A stretch of DNA of 64,000 nucleotides from Pseudomonadota bacterium (GTDB lineage: Bacteria > Myxococcota_A > UBA796 > GCA-2862545): assembly GCA_023954855.1 (NCBI GenBank), contig JAGSGY010000006.1, positions 1 through 64,000 of the forward strand, read 5' to 3'. Position numbers and translations under genes: made by a program. Each line of letters starts with the position of its first letter. The first letter of the stretch is position 1. Of this stretch, positions 1 through 7,829 are shown in pieces. The notes below the pieces were generated by a model. It was not told the DNA's origin. It did no database searches and saw only the letters and a program-made list of their open reading frames with translations.

Positions 1-117
1 GCCGAGACCGCCGAGACCGCCGAGACCGCCGAGACCGCCGAGACCGCCGAGACCGCCGAGACCGCCGAGACCGCCGAGACCGCCGAGACCGCCGAGACCG
101 CCGAGACCGCCGAGACC
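1..117 (+). repeat. 9-bp tandem repeat encoding Ala-Glu-Thr
   Basis: Thirteen perfect copies of the 9-mer GCCGAGACC run from the window edge and are followed by a degenerate copy. They are in frame with the CDS that continues to 1215, so they encode an (Ala-Glu-Thr)n tract. The array is cut by the window edge and its full length is unknown. Zero divergence between copies suggests recent slippage-driven expansion. Confidence 0.95.
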
Positions 118-1215
118 GCCGAAGCAGCGGAGTTGCCGGAGTTGGCGGGCACGGACTGGCTGGACCGCCCGGACTTCAGCGAACTCGGGCCGCTGGCCCT
201 ACTGCCAAAGCCGCCGGCACCCATCGCCACCCCCGACACCGAAGAAGTGGATCCGCGTCGCTACGGAGTGGGCCGTCTCGAGATGCGCCCGCTGGCAGGC
301 ACCAGCGTGGGGCCGCATCACATCGGCCTGCACGGCATGCTGCACGTCGGCGACGTCGCTGGCCGCCTGCACGTCATGGGTCTGGCCGGCTGGCGCTCCG
401 AGAAGCCCGGCGGCACCGATGGCTTCGGTCTGGCTGCGGCCTACCGGGGACCCGCTCGTGTGCGGGTTCACGCCTACCGCGTGCGCGAGTCTTCGACGCG
501 CGCCGACTACTCCGTGGCCCGGCAAGGCGCTGAACTGGGGCTCGGAGAGGCCTGGACTTGGAATGGTGGCGGTGCCGCCGTCGAGGTCGGAGGTCTCGTG
601 GATGCCGGCTTCGGGGACTCCACCGAGCTTCGCAACTTCGGCTTCGGAACCGGTGCCGTGTCCCATGTGCAGTGGGCCGGGACCGTCGCGCTGCTGGCCG
701 AGCTCGAGGGCGGTGTGCAGATTGGTGCGACCGACGCGCAGTCCTGGTCGCGCACGCAAGCTGGCGGTGCCCTCGGCTTTGGCGGCAGAGGATGGTCCTT
801 GGCGGGCCGTGGCCTCTTCGGAAGTGTGGCGGGTGGGACCGAGCTCGACGCCTACCGTCTGGGCGGCCAGCGCTCGACGCTCATGCCCGAGTCCATGCAC
901 ATGGGTCACGTCCTGGTGCCCGCTTTTGCTCCGGGATCCGCGTTTGGGGCGAGCCGGTCATCGGTGGCCGCCGAGCTCGACATCCAAGGCAACGTCGCCA
1001 GCTGGCAGCGCCACAGCGTGGGGGATGCTCAGGTCGAACTCATCGGGTTGTCGAGCCGCATTCGCCTGGAGCCGACGCCGCTCGTCGGCATTCCCGCCAT
1101 CGACGTCGAAGCTGGAGCGAGCTGCACTATCGTGAACCTCGACGGCCCGGTCGACAAGCCGTGCACCCACCTCGAGGACTACGCGGGATGGGCCTCCATC
1201 GTCTGGAGGCCCTAG
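1..1215 (+). CDS. Repeat-bearing probable outer-membrane/surface protein (5' truncated)
   Basis: The frame is open from base 1, so the start lies outside the window; the TTG at 133 is internal. The visible part begins with an (AET)13 tract, passes through a Pro/Ala-rich linker (PKPPAPIATPD) and enters roughly 320 residues rich in Gly and alternating hydrophobic/polar residues (HIGLHGMLHVGDVAG, AAVEVGGLVDAGFG). That pattern, and an aromatic-rich C-terminus (WASIVWRP), suggest a beta-barrel or beta-rich surface domain. No enzyme motif was recognised. The acidic low-complexity tract would suit a periplasmic or surface linker. Alternatively it could be a secreted beta-sandwich protein. The reading frame is certain; the function is not. 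Confidence 0.75.
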   Translation, partial: AETAETAETAETAETAETAETAETAETAETAETAETAETAEAAELPELAGTDWLDRPDFSELGPLALLPKPPAPIATPDTEEVDPRRYGVGRLEMRPLAGTSVGPHHIGLHGMLHVGDVAGRLHVMGLAGWRSEKPGGTDGFGLAAAYRGPARVRVHAYRVRESSTRADYSVARQGAELGLGEAWTWNGGGAAVEVGGLVDAGFGDSTELRNFGFGTGAVSHVQWAGTVALLAELEGGVQIGATDAQSWSRTQAGGALGFGGRGWSLAGRGLFGSVAGGTELDAYRLGGQRSTLMPESMHMGHVLVPAFAPGSAFGASRSSVAAELDIQGNVASWQRHSVGDAQVELIGLSSRIRLEPTPLVGIPAIDVEAGASCTIVNLDGPVDKPCTHLEDYAGWASIVWRP

Positions 1216-1218
1216 GCC

Positions 1219-1671
1219 CTACAGCGCGGCGATCATCCGCCGGACGAACGCACCCATGTCGCGGCTTACGAAGGCGCGGACGACGGGGCCGAGGGCCTTG
1301 CCGACGAAGCGGTTCACGTTCATCTCGAGCTCAATGCTGCTCGTCCATTCCATCGTGCAGCCCGTCGCCGTAGGCGTGAACACCGCCTTTCCCGTCGAGA
1401 CCAGGTTGCCGCTTCCGGGCTTGGTCTTCCACTCGACGATGTTGTCGGCGGGGAAGGTCCACGAGCAGGTGTACCGGCCCTGAAAGCTGGTGATGCCGTG
1501 GTTCTCGGTCGGAAGCACAAGCTTGAGCGTGCGGTCATCGACGACCTCGTGCGACTCGAGGTTGCCGTAGTTCGCCGCAATCTGCGCCAGGTCACCGAAG
1601 TGATTGCGCGCAGTAGCGACGTCGGTCGCGAGGTTGAAGGTCTCGTCGAAGCGTCCGGTAAAGCTCGCCAT
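1219..1671 (-). CDS. SRPBCC/CoxG-like small protein
   Basis: A 150-residue protein with the order of a START/SRPBCC fold: an N-terminal strand (FTGRFDETFNLATDVATAR), a central strand set (GRYTCSWTFPADNIVEWKTKPG, then STGKAVFTPTATGCTMEWTSS), and a long C-terminal helix (GPVVRAFVSRDMGAFVRRM). The family binds hydrophobic ligands and has no universal catalytic residue. The ATG at 1671 is chosen because GGAGGAAGC sits directly before it; the upstream in-frame codon has no such site. It is divergent from the symporter gene at 1738 with about 65 nt between the starts. No signal peptide, so it is probably cytosolic. Ligand unknown. Confidence 0.75.
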   Translation of the reverse strand: MASFTGRFDETFNLATDVATARNHFGDLAQIAANYGNLESHEVVDDRTLKLVLPTENHGITSFQGRYTCSWTFPADNIVEWKTKPGSGNLVSTGKAVFTPTATGCTMEWTSSIELEMNVNRFVGKALGPVVRAFVSRDMGAFVRRMIAAL

Positions 1672-1714
1672 GCTTCCTCCTGTTGTGGCTGCGTGTAACA
1701 CCGCGGCGGGCTGC

Positions 1715-1720
1715 TATGGT
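1715..1720 (+). promoter_or_regulatory. Candidate -10 element (TATGGT)
   Basis: TATGGT lies 17 nt before the TTG start at 1738. Similar TAnnnT hexamers sit 15-25 nt before several other starts in the window. No convincing -35 box is visible. Confidence 0.3.
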
Positions 1721-1737
1721 GCGCCATCGGAGGTTCC

Positions 1738-3285
1738 TTGCAGGACGTGTTCTGGCCCGGTGTGGCCGCGGTTTTTGCCATGTACGGGCTCGTCTTCTTA
1801 GTCGGCGTACTGGCCGGCCGAGGGCGATCGGAGTCCAAGGGGCAAGACGAAGTCAGCGAGATGCTGCTGGCCGGACGCTCGTTGCCGCTCTGGGTGGGCT
1901 TGCTCACGATGACCGCGACGTGGGTCGGCGGGGGCTACATCAATGGCACCGCCGAGTACACCTACTCGGCAGGGCTCCTCTGGGGGGCACAAGCCGGCGT
2001 CGGATACGCCCTGTCCCTCATCCTCGGCGGACTGTTCTTCGCACGCCGCATGCGGGCCATGAACTACACGACCCTCGTCGATCCGCTCGAGTCTCGCTAC
2101 GGCAAGGGCGTGGCCGCGACTCTGATGGTGCCTGCGGTGCTCGCCGAGACCTTCTGGTCGGCTGCCATTCTCGTCGCCCTCGGCACGACCTTCGATGCGG
2201 TGATCGGGCTCGAGAACCTCACCGTCGCCATCCTCGTCAGCGCGACGGTGGCCATTGCCTACACCGTCGGCGGTGGACTTCGGGCCGTGGCGTATACCGA
2301 CGTCATTCAGCTGTTTCTCATCCTCGTGGGCCTGGGGCTTGCGCTGCCGTTCGTGATCGACGCCGCGGGAGGTGCAGCCGTGCTCATGCAGCCGGCGGCG
2401 GACGGCGTGGATCCACTGGCTTGGTTCGGCTCGATGCGCGAGACCGTCGCGTATTCCGACTTCTTCATCCTGCTGATGCTCGGAGGCATCCCTTGGAATG
2501 TCTACTTTCAGCGGGTGCTGTCGGCGCGGACCCCTGAGCATGCGCGGTATCTGTCGCTCGCCGCGGGCGTGCTCTGCGCGTTGATGGCCATTCCCCCGAT
2601 CCTGTTCGGCCTTGCCGCGCGACACATCGACTGGGTGGCCCTCGGAGCAACGACAGCTGGCATGGCCCTCGGTGGTCCCGACGTCATCACCGCCAACCTC
2701 GCTGAGAACCCGGCCTTCGTCATGCCGTACACGCTGCGCCTGGCCGTGCCCTTGTGGATCAGTGTGCTCGGGTTGGGCGCTATCGCCGCGGCCGTCATGA
2801 GCTCGGTGGACAGCTCGATTCTCTCGGCCTCTTCACTTGTGGCCTGGAACGGATACCGGCGCCTGATCAACCCTGCCGCGACCGCCGAGCAGGTGACCAA
2901 AATGGTGCGCATCCTGGTCGTTGCGCTCGGCAGCTTCGCGACCGTCGTGGCGCTCAAGGTTCAGTCGGTGGCGGCGCTCTGGTACCTCTGCGGCGACGTG
3001 GTCTACACGGTGCTCTTCCCACAGCTCACTCTCGCCTTGTTCGACTCCAAGGCGAATCGTTCCGGTGCGCTCGCGGGCCTCGCGGTGAGCGTGTTCATGC
3101 GCCTCGGGGGAGGGGACGGAACCCTCGGGCTACCCGCCTTCTTGCCGTACCCGGACTGGCAGCCCACAGGCGACTTCCCGTTCCGAACGCTCGCGATGCT
3201 CTGCGGTCTTCTGACAGCGATCGTGGTGTCTCGCCTGACCGCGGCGAGCGATCCTGCAAAGCCGCTCGCTCCCCTCGAGGGGTGA
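1738..3285 (+). CDS. Sodium:solute symporter (SSS family)
   Basis: A 515-residue polytopic membrane protein, a usual length for the SSS family, with about 13 hydrophobic segments. The segment LTMTATWVGGGYINGTAEY matches the conserved TM1-TM2 region of choline/proline/pantothenate-type SSS members, and SSVDSSILSASSLVAWNGY matches the conserved TM8 region associated with the second sodium site. It should couple sodium entry to import of an organic solute; the substrate cannot be read from sequence, although the pattern resembles choline/betaine-type symporters. The TTG start is supported by GGAGG at 1729-1733. The next gene is a probable phosphatidylcholine synthase, whose substrate is choline, so choline uptake here is an attractive but unproven assignment. 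Confidence 0.88.
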   Translation: MQDVFWPGVAAVFAMYGLVFLVGVLAGRGRSESKGQDEVSEMLLAGRSLPLWVGLLTMTATWVGGGYINGTAEYTYSAGLLWGAQAGVGYALSLILGGLFFARRMRAMNYTTLVDPLESRYGKGVAATLMVPAVLAETFWSAAILVALGTTFDAVIGLENLTVAILVSATVAIAYTVGGGLRAVAYTDVIQLFLILVGLGLALPFVIDAAGGAAVLMQPAADGVDPLAWFGSMRETVAYSDFFILLMLGGIPWNVYFQRVLSARTPEHARYLSLAAGVLCALMAIPPILFGLAARHIDWVALGATTAGMALGGPDVITANLAENPAFVMPYTLRLAVPLWISVLGLGAIAAAVMSSVDSSILSASSLVAWNGYRRLINPAATAEQVTKMVRILVVALGSFATVVALKVQSVAALWYLCGDVVYTVLFPQLTLALFDSKANRSGALAGLAVSVFMRLGGGDGTLGLPAFLPYPDWQPTGDFPFRTLAMLCGLLTAIVVSRLTAASDPAKPLAPLEG

Positions 3286-3302
3286 ACCGGCGCTCACGGC
3301 GT

Positions 3303-3308
3303 TAGACT
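3303..3308 (+). promoter_or_regulatory. Candidate -10 element (TAGACT)
   Basis: TAGACT followed by GC lies 21 nt before the GTG at 3330. The same octamer TAGACTGC occurs before the gene at 15490. No clear -35 box. Confidence 0.3.
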
Positions 3309-3329
3309 GCACCCAAACTGGGAGTGTGT

Positions 3330-4067
3330 GTGGACGAGAAACCGAGCCAGCATCCACGGCGCCGTCGGGCAGCTGCATGGGGCGTGCACGCGTTTACGGC
3401 GCTCGGGCTTCCGCTCGCCTTTCTCGGAGCTGCAGCACTGGCTCGCGGTGATGCCCGAACCTTCTTCATCATCGCGTGTGTGGCCTGTGTGGTCGACGCC
3501 GCCGACGGCACGATGGCCCGCAAGGTCGGCGTGCGTGAGGTCCTGCCGCAGTTCGATGGACGCCGGCTCGACGATCTGGTCGACTTCCTCCACTTTGCAT
3601 TCTTGCCGTCGCTGGCCCTACCGGCGCTGGGCATGCTTCCCGAAGGCCAGGCCTGGCTGGGCATGATCCCGCTGCTTGCCTCGGGCTACGGCTTCTCACA
3701 AGAGGCGGCGAAGACCGAGGTCAGCTTCGTCGGCTTCCCGTCCTACTGGAACATCGTCGTCGGCTACTTGTACGTGCTCGGTGCTTCACCCGAGATCACG
3801 GTCGGCCTCGTGGTGTTGCTCGCGATTCTGGTGTTTGTGCCGATTCACTACGTCTACCCGACCAAGGCGCCGTTCTTTCAGCGCCTGACGGTGGGCCTCG
3901 GCGCGTTCTGGGCCCTGCTGATGCTGATCATCTCGCTGTTCATCACCGAGCCGTGGGCCCGTACGCTCGGGTGGATTTCGCTGTTCTACCCCGCCTACTA
4001 CATGGTGCTCTCGTTCATGCATCACCGCCGCATCCACGAGGCGCTCGGCGGCGGAGGCGAGAGCTAG
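3330..4067 (+). CDS. pcs: CDP-alcohol phosphatidyltransferase, probable phosphatidylcholine synthase
   Basis: A 245-residue integral membrane protein with about eight hydrophobic segments. It carries the CDP-alcohol phosphotransferase signature with expanded spacing: DGTMAR, twelve residues, then G-x3-D-x3-D (GRRLDDLVD). Ordinary PgsA/PssA enzymes have eight residues in that gap. The 12-residue gap is, from memory, the pattern described for bacterial phosphatidylcholine synthase (Pcs), which condenses CDP-diacylglycerol with choline at the inner membrane. Length also fits Pcs. GTG at 3330 is preferred over GTG at 3324 because GGGAG at 3319-3323 is then 6 nt upstream. It follows the symporter gene by 44 nt. 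The alternative is another CDP-alcohol transferase of unknown alcohol. Confidence 0.8.
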   Translation: MDEKPSQHPRRRRAAAWGVHAFTALGLPLAFLGAAALARGDARTFFIIACVACVVDAADGTMARKVGVREVLPQFDGRRLDDLVDFLHFAFLPSLALPALGMLPEGQAWLGMIPLLASGYGFSQEAAKTEVSFVGFPSYWNIVVGYLYVLGASPEITVGLVVLLAILVFVPIHYVYPTKAPFFQRLTVGLGAFWALLMLIISLFITEPWARTLGWISLFYPAYYMVLSFMHHRRIHEALGGGGES

Positions 4068-4137
4068 CGCAGCTTCGCGAAGTTGCTGGGAACTGCCGTC
4101 GGAGACTGAGGTCCGCTCATGAGCCTGGGAGGCTTTC

Positions 4138-5058
4138 ATGCGTACACTCGTCCTCGCTTCACTGTTGTTCACCGCCTGCGAGGCAGAGACTGACTTCGCC
4201 GGAACTCCGCTCGGCGTCGCCCTCGAAGATGGCCAGGTGGTTGTCGGCGAGATTCAGACCGATGTGCTCCGTCTCGACGGCGCCTTCGGTGAACTACAGA
4301 TCCCGCTCGATGATGTAGGTGCGATCTTCCCCGCGGAAGGGGACAGGGTTGGGGATGGCGGCGGCGGAGTGACCGTCTGGCTTCGCAACGGCGGCGAGCT
4401 TCGCGGTGTGTGGGCGGAGCCGGAGCTGCGTCTCGGGCTCGAGGTCGGCGGCGCGATGGTGCCCATCGACCTCCCGGTGGATGGCATCACGGGTGTACAG
4501 ACTCGCGGAGAGGCGGTGTGGCCGGACCGCGAGGTGTTTCGAGTGAAGACGACGTGGGGCGACGACTTCCTCGTCGATGCAGAGGCCTCACAGCTCGCCC
4601 TCGAGAATGACCTGGGTACCTTCGCGCCGTTCCTCTCCGAATGTGTCTCGGCGGCGCCCATTGGCGACCCCACGGGGGACTGGCGCATTGAGCTGGTGGG
4701 CGGGACGGTGTTGATCGGACCACTCGTTGACGGCGAGGTCACCTTCCTCCTTCCCATGGGACCGGAGTCCGTGACCGTGGTGCTCGACGACTTCGTGTCT
4801 CTGCAGCGCGAGTCATGGGGCTACTCGACCTCGGGCGAAGCTGAGGGCCTGGTCCAGTCGATGCTCGCGCCGGTGGGGGGCTTGGAGGCCGTACAGGGGG
4901 CCGGTGCGACCGCGCCCAACCCTGACGTCGCCGACCGCTTCGTCGACCTGGCTGTGCCGGAACGGCCGGCACGTCAGTACCGAACACCGGCGCTCTCCTC
5001 CGGAGCGGGGTGGTTCGACCAGCGCGGACTGGAAGTCGAGAAGTCGAAAAAGCGCTGA
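4138..5058 (+). CDS. Lipoprotein of unknown function
   Basis: A 306-residue protein beginning MRTLVLASLLFTAC, a type II signal peptide with lipobox LFTAC and no Asp at position +2. The mature part has repeated short beta-strand units (VALEDGQVVVGEIQTDVLRL, GGELRGVWAEPELRLGLEV, GGTVLIGPLVDGEVTFLLPM) that look like repeated small beta domains, perhaps four copies of one module. The C-terminal 70 residues are Pro/Ala-rich and basic. SD GGGAGG lies ahead of the ATG. It sits 70 nt after the Pcs gene and may share its transcript. No catalytic motif recognised. Confidence 0.72.
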   Translation: MRTLVLASLLFTACEAETDFAGTPLGVALEDGQVVVGEIQTDVLRLDGAFGELQIPLDDVGAIFPAEGDRVGDGGGGVTVWLRNGGELRGVWAEPELRLGLEVGGAMVPIDLPVDGITGVQTRGEAVWPDREVFRVKTTWGDDFLVDAEASQLALENDLGTFAPFLSECVSAAPIGDPTGDWRIELVGGTVLIGPLVDGEVTFLLPMGPESVTVVLDDFVSLQRESWGYSTSGEAEGLVQSMLAPVGGLEAVQGAGATAPNPDVADRFVDLAVPERPARQYRTPALSSGAGWFDQRGLEVEKSKKR

Positions 5059-5085
5059 TCGACTGGGCCTTGTGAGCGCATCGGC

Positions 5086-5091
5086 TATTCT
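5086..5091 (+). promoter_or_regulatory. Candidate -10 element (TATTCT)
   Basis: TATTCT lies 23 nt upstream of the TTG start at 5115, a position like that of other TAnnnT elements in this window. No -35 match at the right distance. Confidence 0.28.
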
Positions 5092-5114
5092 CCGCGCTCG
5101 CTCGGAGGCCCGCT

Positions 5115-7082
5115 TTGGCTGGTGACACGGATCTGAAGAAGACACTCCCCCCCGCGGCCTACGAGCCGATTCCCGAAGGGGGCCGCTACGAGCCGATCGT
5201 CGGCGATGATGTGGTGTTGCCCGAGCTCACGGCTCGGGCCCTGATCATTGGTGTGTTCATCGGTGTCGTGTTCGGCGCGGCCAACGCCTATCTCGGCCTT
5301 AAGGTCGGGCTCACCGTCAGCGCATCGATCCCCGCGGCGGTGATTGGCGTTGCCGTCTTCAAGGCGCTGCGCAGCGGAAGCATTCTCGAGGTCAACCTCG
5401 TTCAGACCGTCGGCTCGGCGGGTGAGTCGCTGGCTGCGGGCGTGATCTTCACCCTTCCCGTGCTCTACCTGTGGGGCTACGAGCCCGGCTTCTGGCCGAT
5501 TTTCCCCCTGGCGATGCTGGGCGGACTGCTCGGCGTGTTCTTCATGATCCCGCTGCGCCGCTTCCTCATCGTGCAGGAGCACGGGCGCTTGTCCTACCCT
5601 GAGGGCACCGCCTGCGCCGAGGTTCTCGTGGCGAGTCAGGCCGGTGGAAACAGCGCACGGCTACTGTTCCAGGGCATGGTCTTCGGCGGCATCTACGCCG
5701 CGCTCGAGAAGTTCGGACACCTCTGGCCTGAAGAGCCCGATGTGGCCGTGGACAGCGCCGGCTACCGCACGAGTGTGGGCGCCACGGTGAGTCCAGAGCT
5801 GCTCGGCGTGGGCTTCATCATCGGCCCGAAGGTCGCGGCCGTCATGCTCGCGGGTGGAGCCGTCGGCTGGCTGTTCCTCATCCCCCTGATCTACGCCTTT
5901 GGTGGCATGGCGGATGTGCCGATTGCGCCCGTGTCGGGCACGGGGCCGTTTGCCGAAGACAGTGAGCTGCTCATCCGCAACATGGGCTCGTTCACGGTGT
6001 GGTCCAAGTACTTGCGCTACGTCGGTGCGGGCGCGGTGGCCTTCGGTGGCCTGTTCACGCTGCTGAAGTCCACACCCGTCATCGTGCGTTCGTTCAAGCT
6101 CGCTATCGAGGCCATGGCAGAAGGCGCCGCCGAGCAGGTGCGCCGCACTGAGCACGAGCTCTCGCTTGGCGTGGTCGGAGCCGCTCTCGCAGTGATTGGC
6201 CTGCTGGCCGCGTTCTTGCCGCTCCGTGCAGATGATGGCGGCACCGTCGGCATCGTTGCTGGCTTTGCGGTCGTGCTGTTCTCGTTCTTCTTTGTGACCG
6301 TCAGCTCCCGCATCGTCGGCCTGATTGGCTCTTCGTCGAACCCCATCTCGGGCATGACCATCGCGACGGTGTTGGTCTGTGCACTGCTGTTTGGCGGATC
6401 CGGTGGGCGCGTGGCCGTGCTCACCATCGGCGCTCTCGTCTGCATCGCCGCCGCCATCGCCGGCGACACCTCGCAGGACCTGAAGACCGGCTTTCTGGTT
6501 GGCGCTACGCCGCGAAACCAGCAGATGGCCGAGGTGGTTGGCGTCATCGCTGCCGCCGCGGCGATGTCCACGGTGCTTGCATTGTTCCGCGACCAGATTG
6601 TCTCTGGCGAGTTCAAGGCGCCGCAGGCGAACCTGATTCAGCTGGTCATCGATGGTGTACTCGACGGAAACCTGCCGTGGGTGCTGGTGATCTCCGGAGC
6701 CGCGATGGCCTTCGCGGTCGAGATCATGGGGCTGCCCACACTTGCCTTCGCCGTGGGTCTCTACCTGCCCATTCACCTCGCGGTGCCGATCATGGCGGGC
6801 GGTCTGATTCGCCTCGCGGTTGACTACAACCGCAAAGAGGTCGTCGAGGAACTGCGCGAGCGTGGCGTGCTCGTGGCTTCGGGCATGATTGCTGGCGCTG
6901 CGCTGATTGGCGTCGCTAACGCTTCGCTGGCGTTCTTCGAACTCGAGGCCAAGCTGCCGCTGCCTGATGCACTGGCTCCGATCACGGCCAATCCAGCCTC
7001 GGCCGCTGTGGCCTTCTCGGCGCTCGCTGGGCTGTTCGCAGCCTCGATCTGGGGTGGCTCGAGAAAGCCTGCGGGTCAGTGA
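5115..7082 (+). CDS. OPT family oligopeptide/metal-chelate transporter
   Basis: A 655-residue polytopic membrane protein with about 14-16 hydrophobic helices. Family hallmarks are the N-terminal [20 protein letters not shown] block, [20 protein letters not shown], the conserved [15 protein letters not shown] and the GTACAEVL motif. Prokaryotic OPT proteins of this length import small peptides or metal chelates; the cargo is unknown. TTG at 5115 is supported by GGAGG at 5103-5107 with 7-nt spacing and by the immediate start of a cytosolic leader. It is the last of a run of plus-strand membrane and envelope genes. A long antisense frame inside it is a coding shadow. Confidence 0.9.
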   Translation: MAGDTDLKKTLPPAAYEPIPEGGRYEPIVGDDVVLPELTARALIIGVFIGVVFGAANAYLGLKVGLTVSASIPAAVIGVAVFKALRSGSILEVNLVQTVGSAGESLAAGVIFTLPVLYLWGYEPGFWPIFPLAMLGGLLGVFFMIPLRRFLIVQEHGRLSYPEGTACAEVLVASQAGGNSARLLFQGMVFGGIYAALEKFGHLWPEEPDVAVDSAGYRTSVGATVSPELLGVGFIIGPKVAAVMLAGGAVGWLFLIPLIYAFGGMADVPIAPVSGTGPFAEDSELLIRNMGSFTVWSKYLRYVGAGAVAFGGLFTLLKSTPVIVRSFKLAIEAMAEGAAEQVRRTEHELSLGVVGAALAVIGLLAAFLPLRADDGGTVGIVAGFAVVLFSFFFVTVSSRIVGLIGSSSNPISGMTIATVLVCALLFGGSGGRVAVLTIGALVCIAAAIAGDTSQDLKTGFLVGATPRNQQMAEVVGVIAAAAAMSTVLALFRDQIVSGEFKAPQANLIQLVIDGVLDGNLPWVLVISGAAMAFAVEIMGLPTLAFAVGLYLPIHLAVPIMAGGLIRLAVDYNRKEVVEELRERGVLVASGMIAGAALIGVANASLAFFELEAKLPLPDALAPITANPASAAVAFSALAGLFAASIWGGSRKPAGQ

Positions 7083-7105
7083 TGCCCCGTTGGGCACCGA
7101 CGATC

Positions 7106-7139
7106 GTCAGTGACATGTGTCAGTGACTTCCGGTTGACA
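7106..7139 (+). promoter_or_regulatory. Direct and inverted repeats with a TTGACA hexamer
   Basis: GTCAGTGAC occurs twice (7106-7114 and 7119-7127) with 4 nt between. The overlap forms the palindrome TGACA-TG-TGTCA. A perfect TTGACA follows at 7134-7139, but no good -10 box is found 17 nt downstream. This lies in the 182-nt gap before the exported protein at 7265 and could be an operator. Confidence 0.35.
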
Positions 7140-7264
7140 TACGCAGAAACCAGCTGTGGACCTGGCTTTTCGTGTCAGGTGCGTAAAAGACTGCGCAGTT
7201 TGCGAATTCTCTTGCGCAGTGGGCCGTTTCCCTGATTAGATGACAGACGTCAGCGGGAGTGCGC

Positions 7265-7771
7265 ATGCTTCGAAGCTCTGGAATCCTCGTCATCGGTTCG
7301 CTTTTCGCCAGCAGTGCGTTTGCGGCTGAACCGGTGGTGGCTTCGCAGAGCGATGGCACCGTTGTGGGCTCCGTGGTCCTGAACGTGACGCCTGAAGAGG
7401 CGATGGACATGCTCGGCGATGCTGAGCTGGCTCGGTCCATCAACCCCGATGTGGTGTCGCTGCAGACGCTCGGTTCCTCCGGGCCGTGCACGGACCTCGA
7501 CATCTCGACCCGCGGCATGTGGCGTCCCCTCAAGATGAAGGCCCGTCGCTGTCGCACGACCGATGGCTTCCGCGAGACGCTGATCGAGAGCGCCGACTTC
7601 GACGCCCAGGAGGCGACGTGGACGGTCAGTGAGCACCCCGAAGGTGCGTTGCTCGAATACAGCCTGAAGAGCGAGCCGAACCTGCCCGTGCCTCGTGCGC
7701 TCATCCAGGACAACATGCGCAAGTCCGTCAAAGAGATGCTCGGACGCTTCGTGCGCAAGCTCGTCAAGTAG
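7265..7771 (+). CDS. Exported SRPBCC-like protein
   Basis: A 168-residue protein with a clear Sec signal peptide (MLRSSGILVIGSLFASSAFA, then AEP; AFA site for signal peptidase I). The mature part reads like a START/polyketide-cyclase fold: GTVVGSVVLNVTPEEAMDML at the start, a central strand pair containing the only two cysteines (GPCTDLDIS, RRCRTTDGF) that could form a disulfide, and a terminal amphipathic helix rich in Lys/Arg. A periplasmic location is inferred. The ATG at 7265 is preferred over GTG at 7259 because GGGAG at 7255-7259 is then properly spaced. Ligand unknown. Confidence 0.75.
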   Translation: MLRSSGILVIGSLFASSAFAAEPVVASQSDGTVVGSVVLNVTPEEAMDMLGDAELARSINPDVVSLQTLGSSGPCTDLDISTRGMWRPLKMKARRCRTTDGFRETLIESADFDAQEATWTVSEHPEGALLEYSLKSEPNLPVPRALIQDNMRKSVKEMLGRFVRKLVK

Positions 7772-7792
7772 TCGCAGCCTTCGTGCTTCGTC

Positions 7793-7816
7793 AAAGCCAG
7801 CCTTGCGCTGGCTTTT
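7793..7816. terminator. Bidirectional intrinsic terminator
   Basis: A perfect 9-bp stem AAAGCCAGC / GCTGGCTTT with a 5-nt loop is followed by T on the plus strand and by A/T on the minus side. It lies between the convergent genes ending at 7771 (plus) and 7830 (minus) and can serve both. Confidence 0.85.
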
Positions 7817-7829
7817 GTCGTTTGAGACT

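Noticed and set aside
1-117. CRISPR-like or regulatory repeat
   Set aside because: Units are 9 bp without spacers and are in frame with a coding sequence.
5661-7097. 478-codon minus-strand frame inside the OPT gene
   Set aside because: Antisense shadow rich in His/Arg/Asp; the sense frame has clear membrane helices and family motifs.
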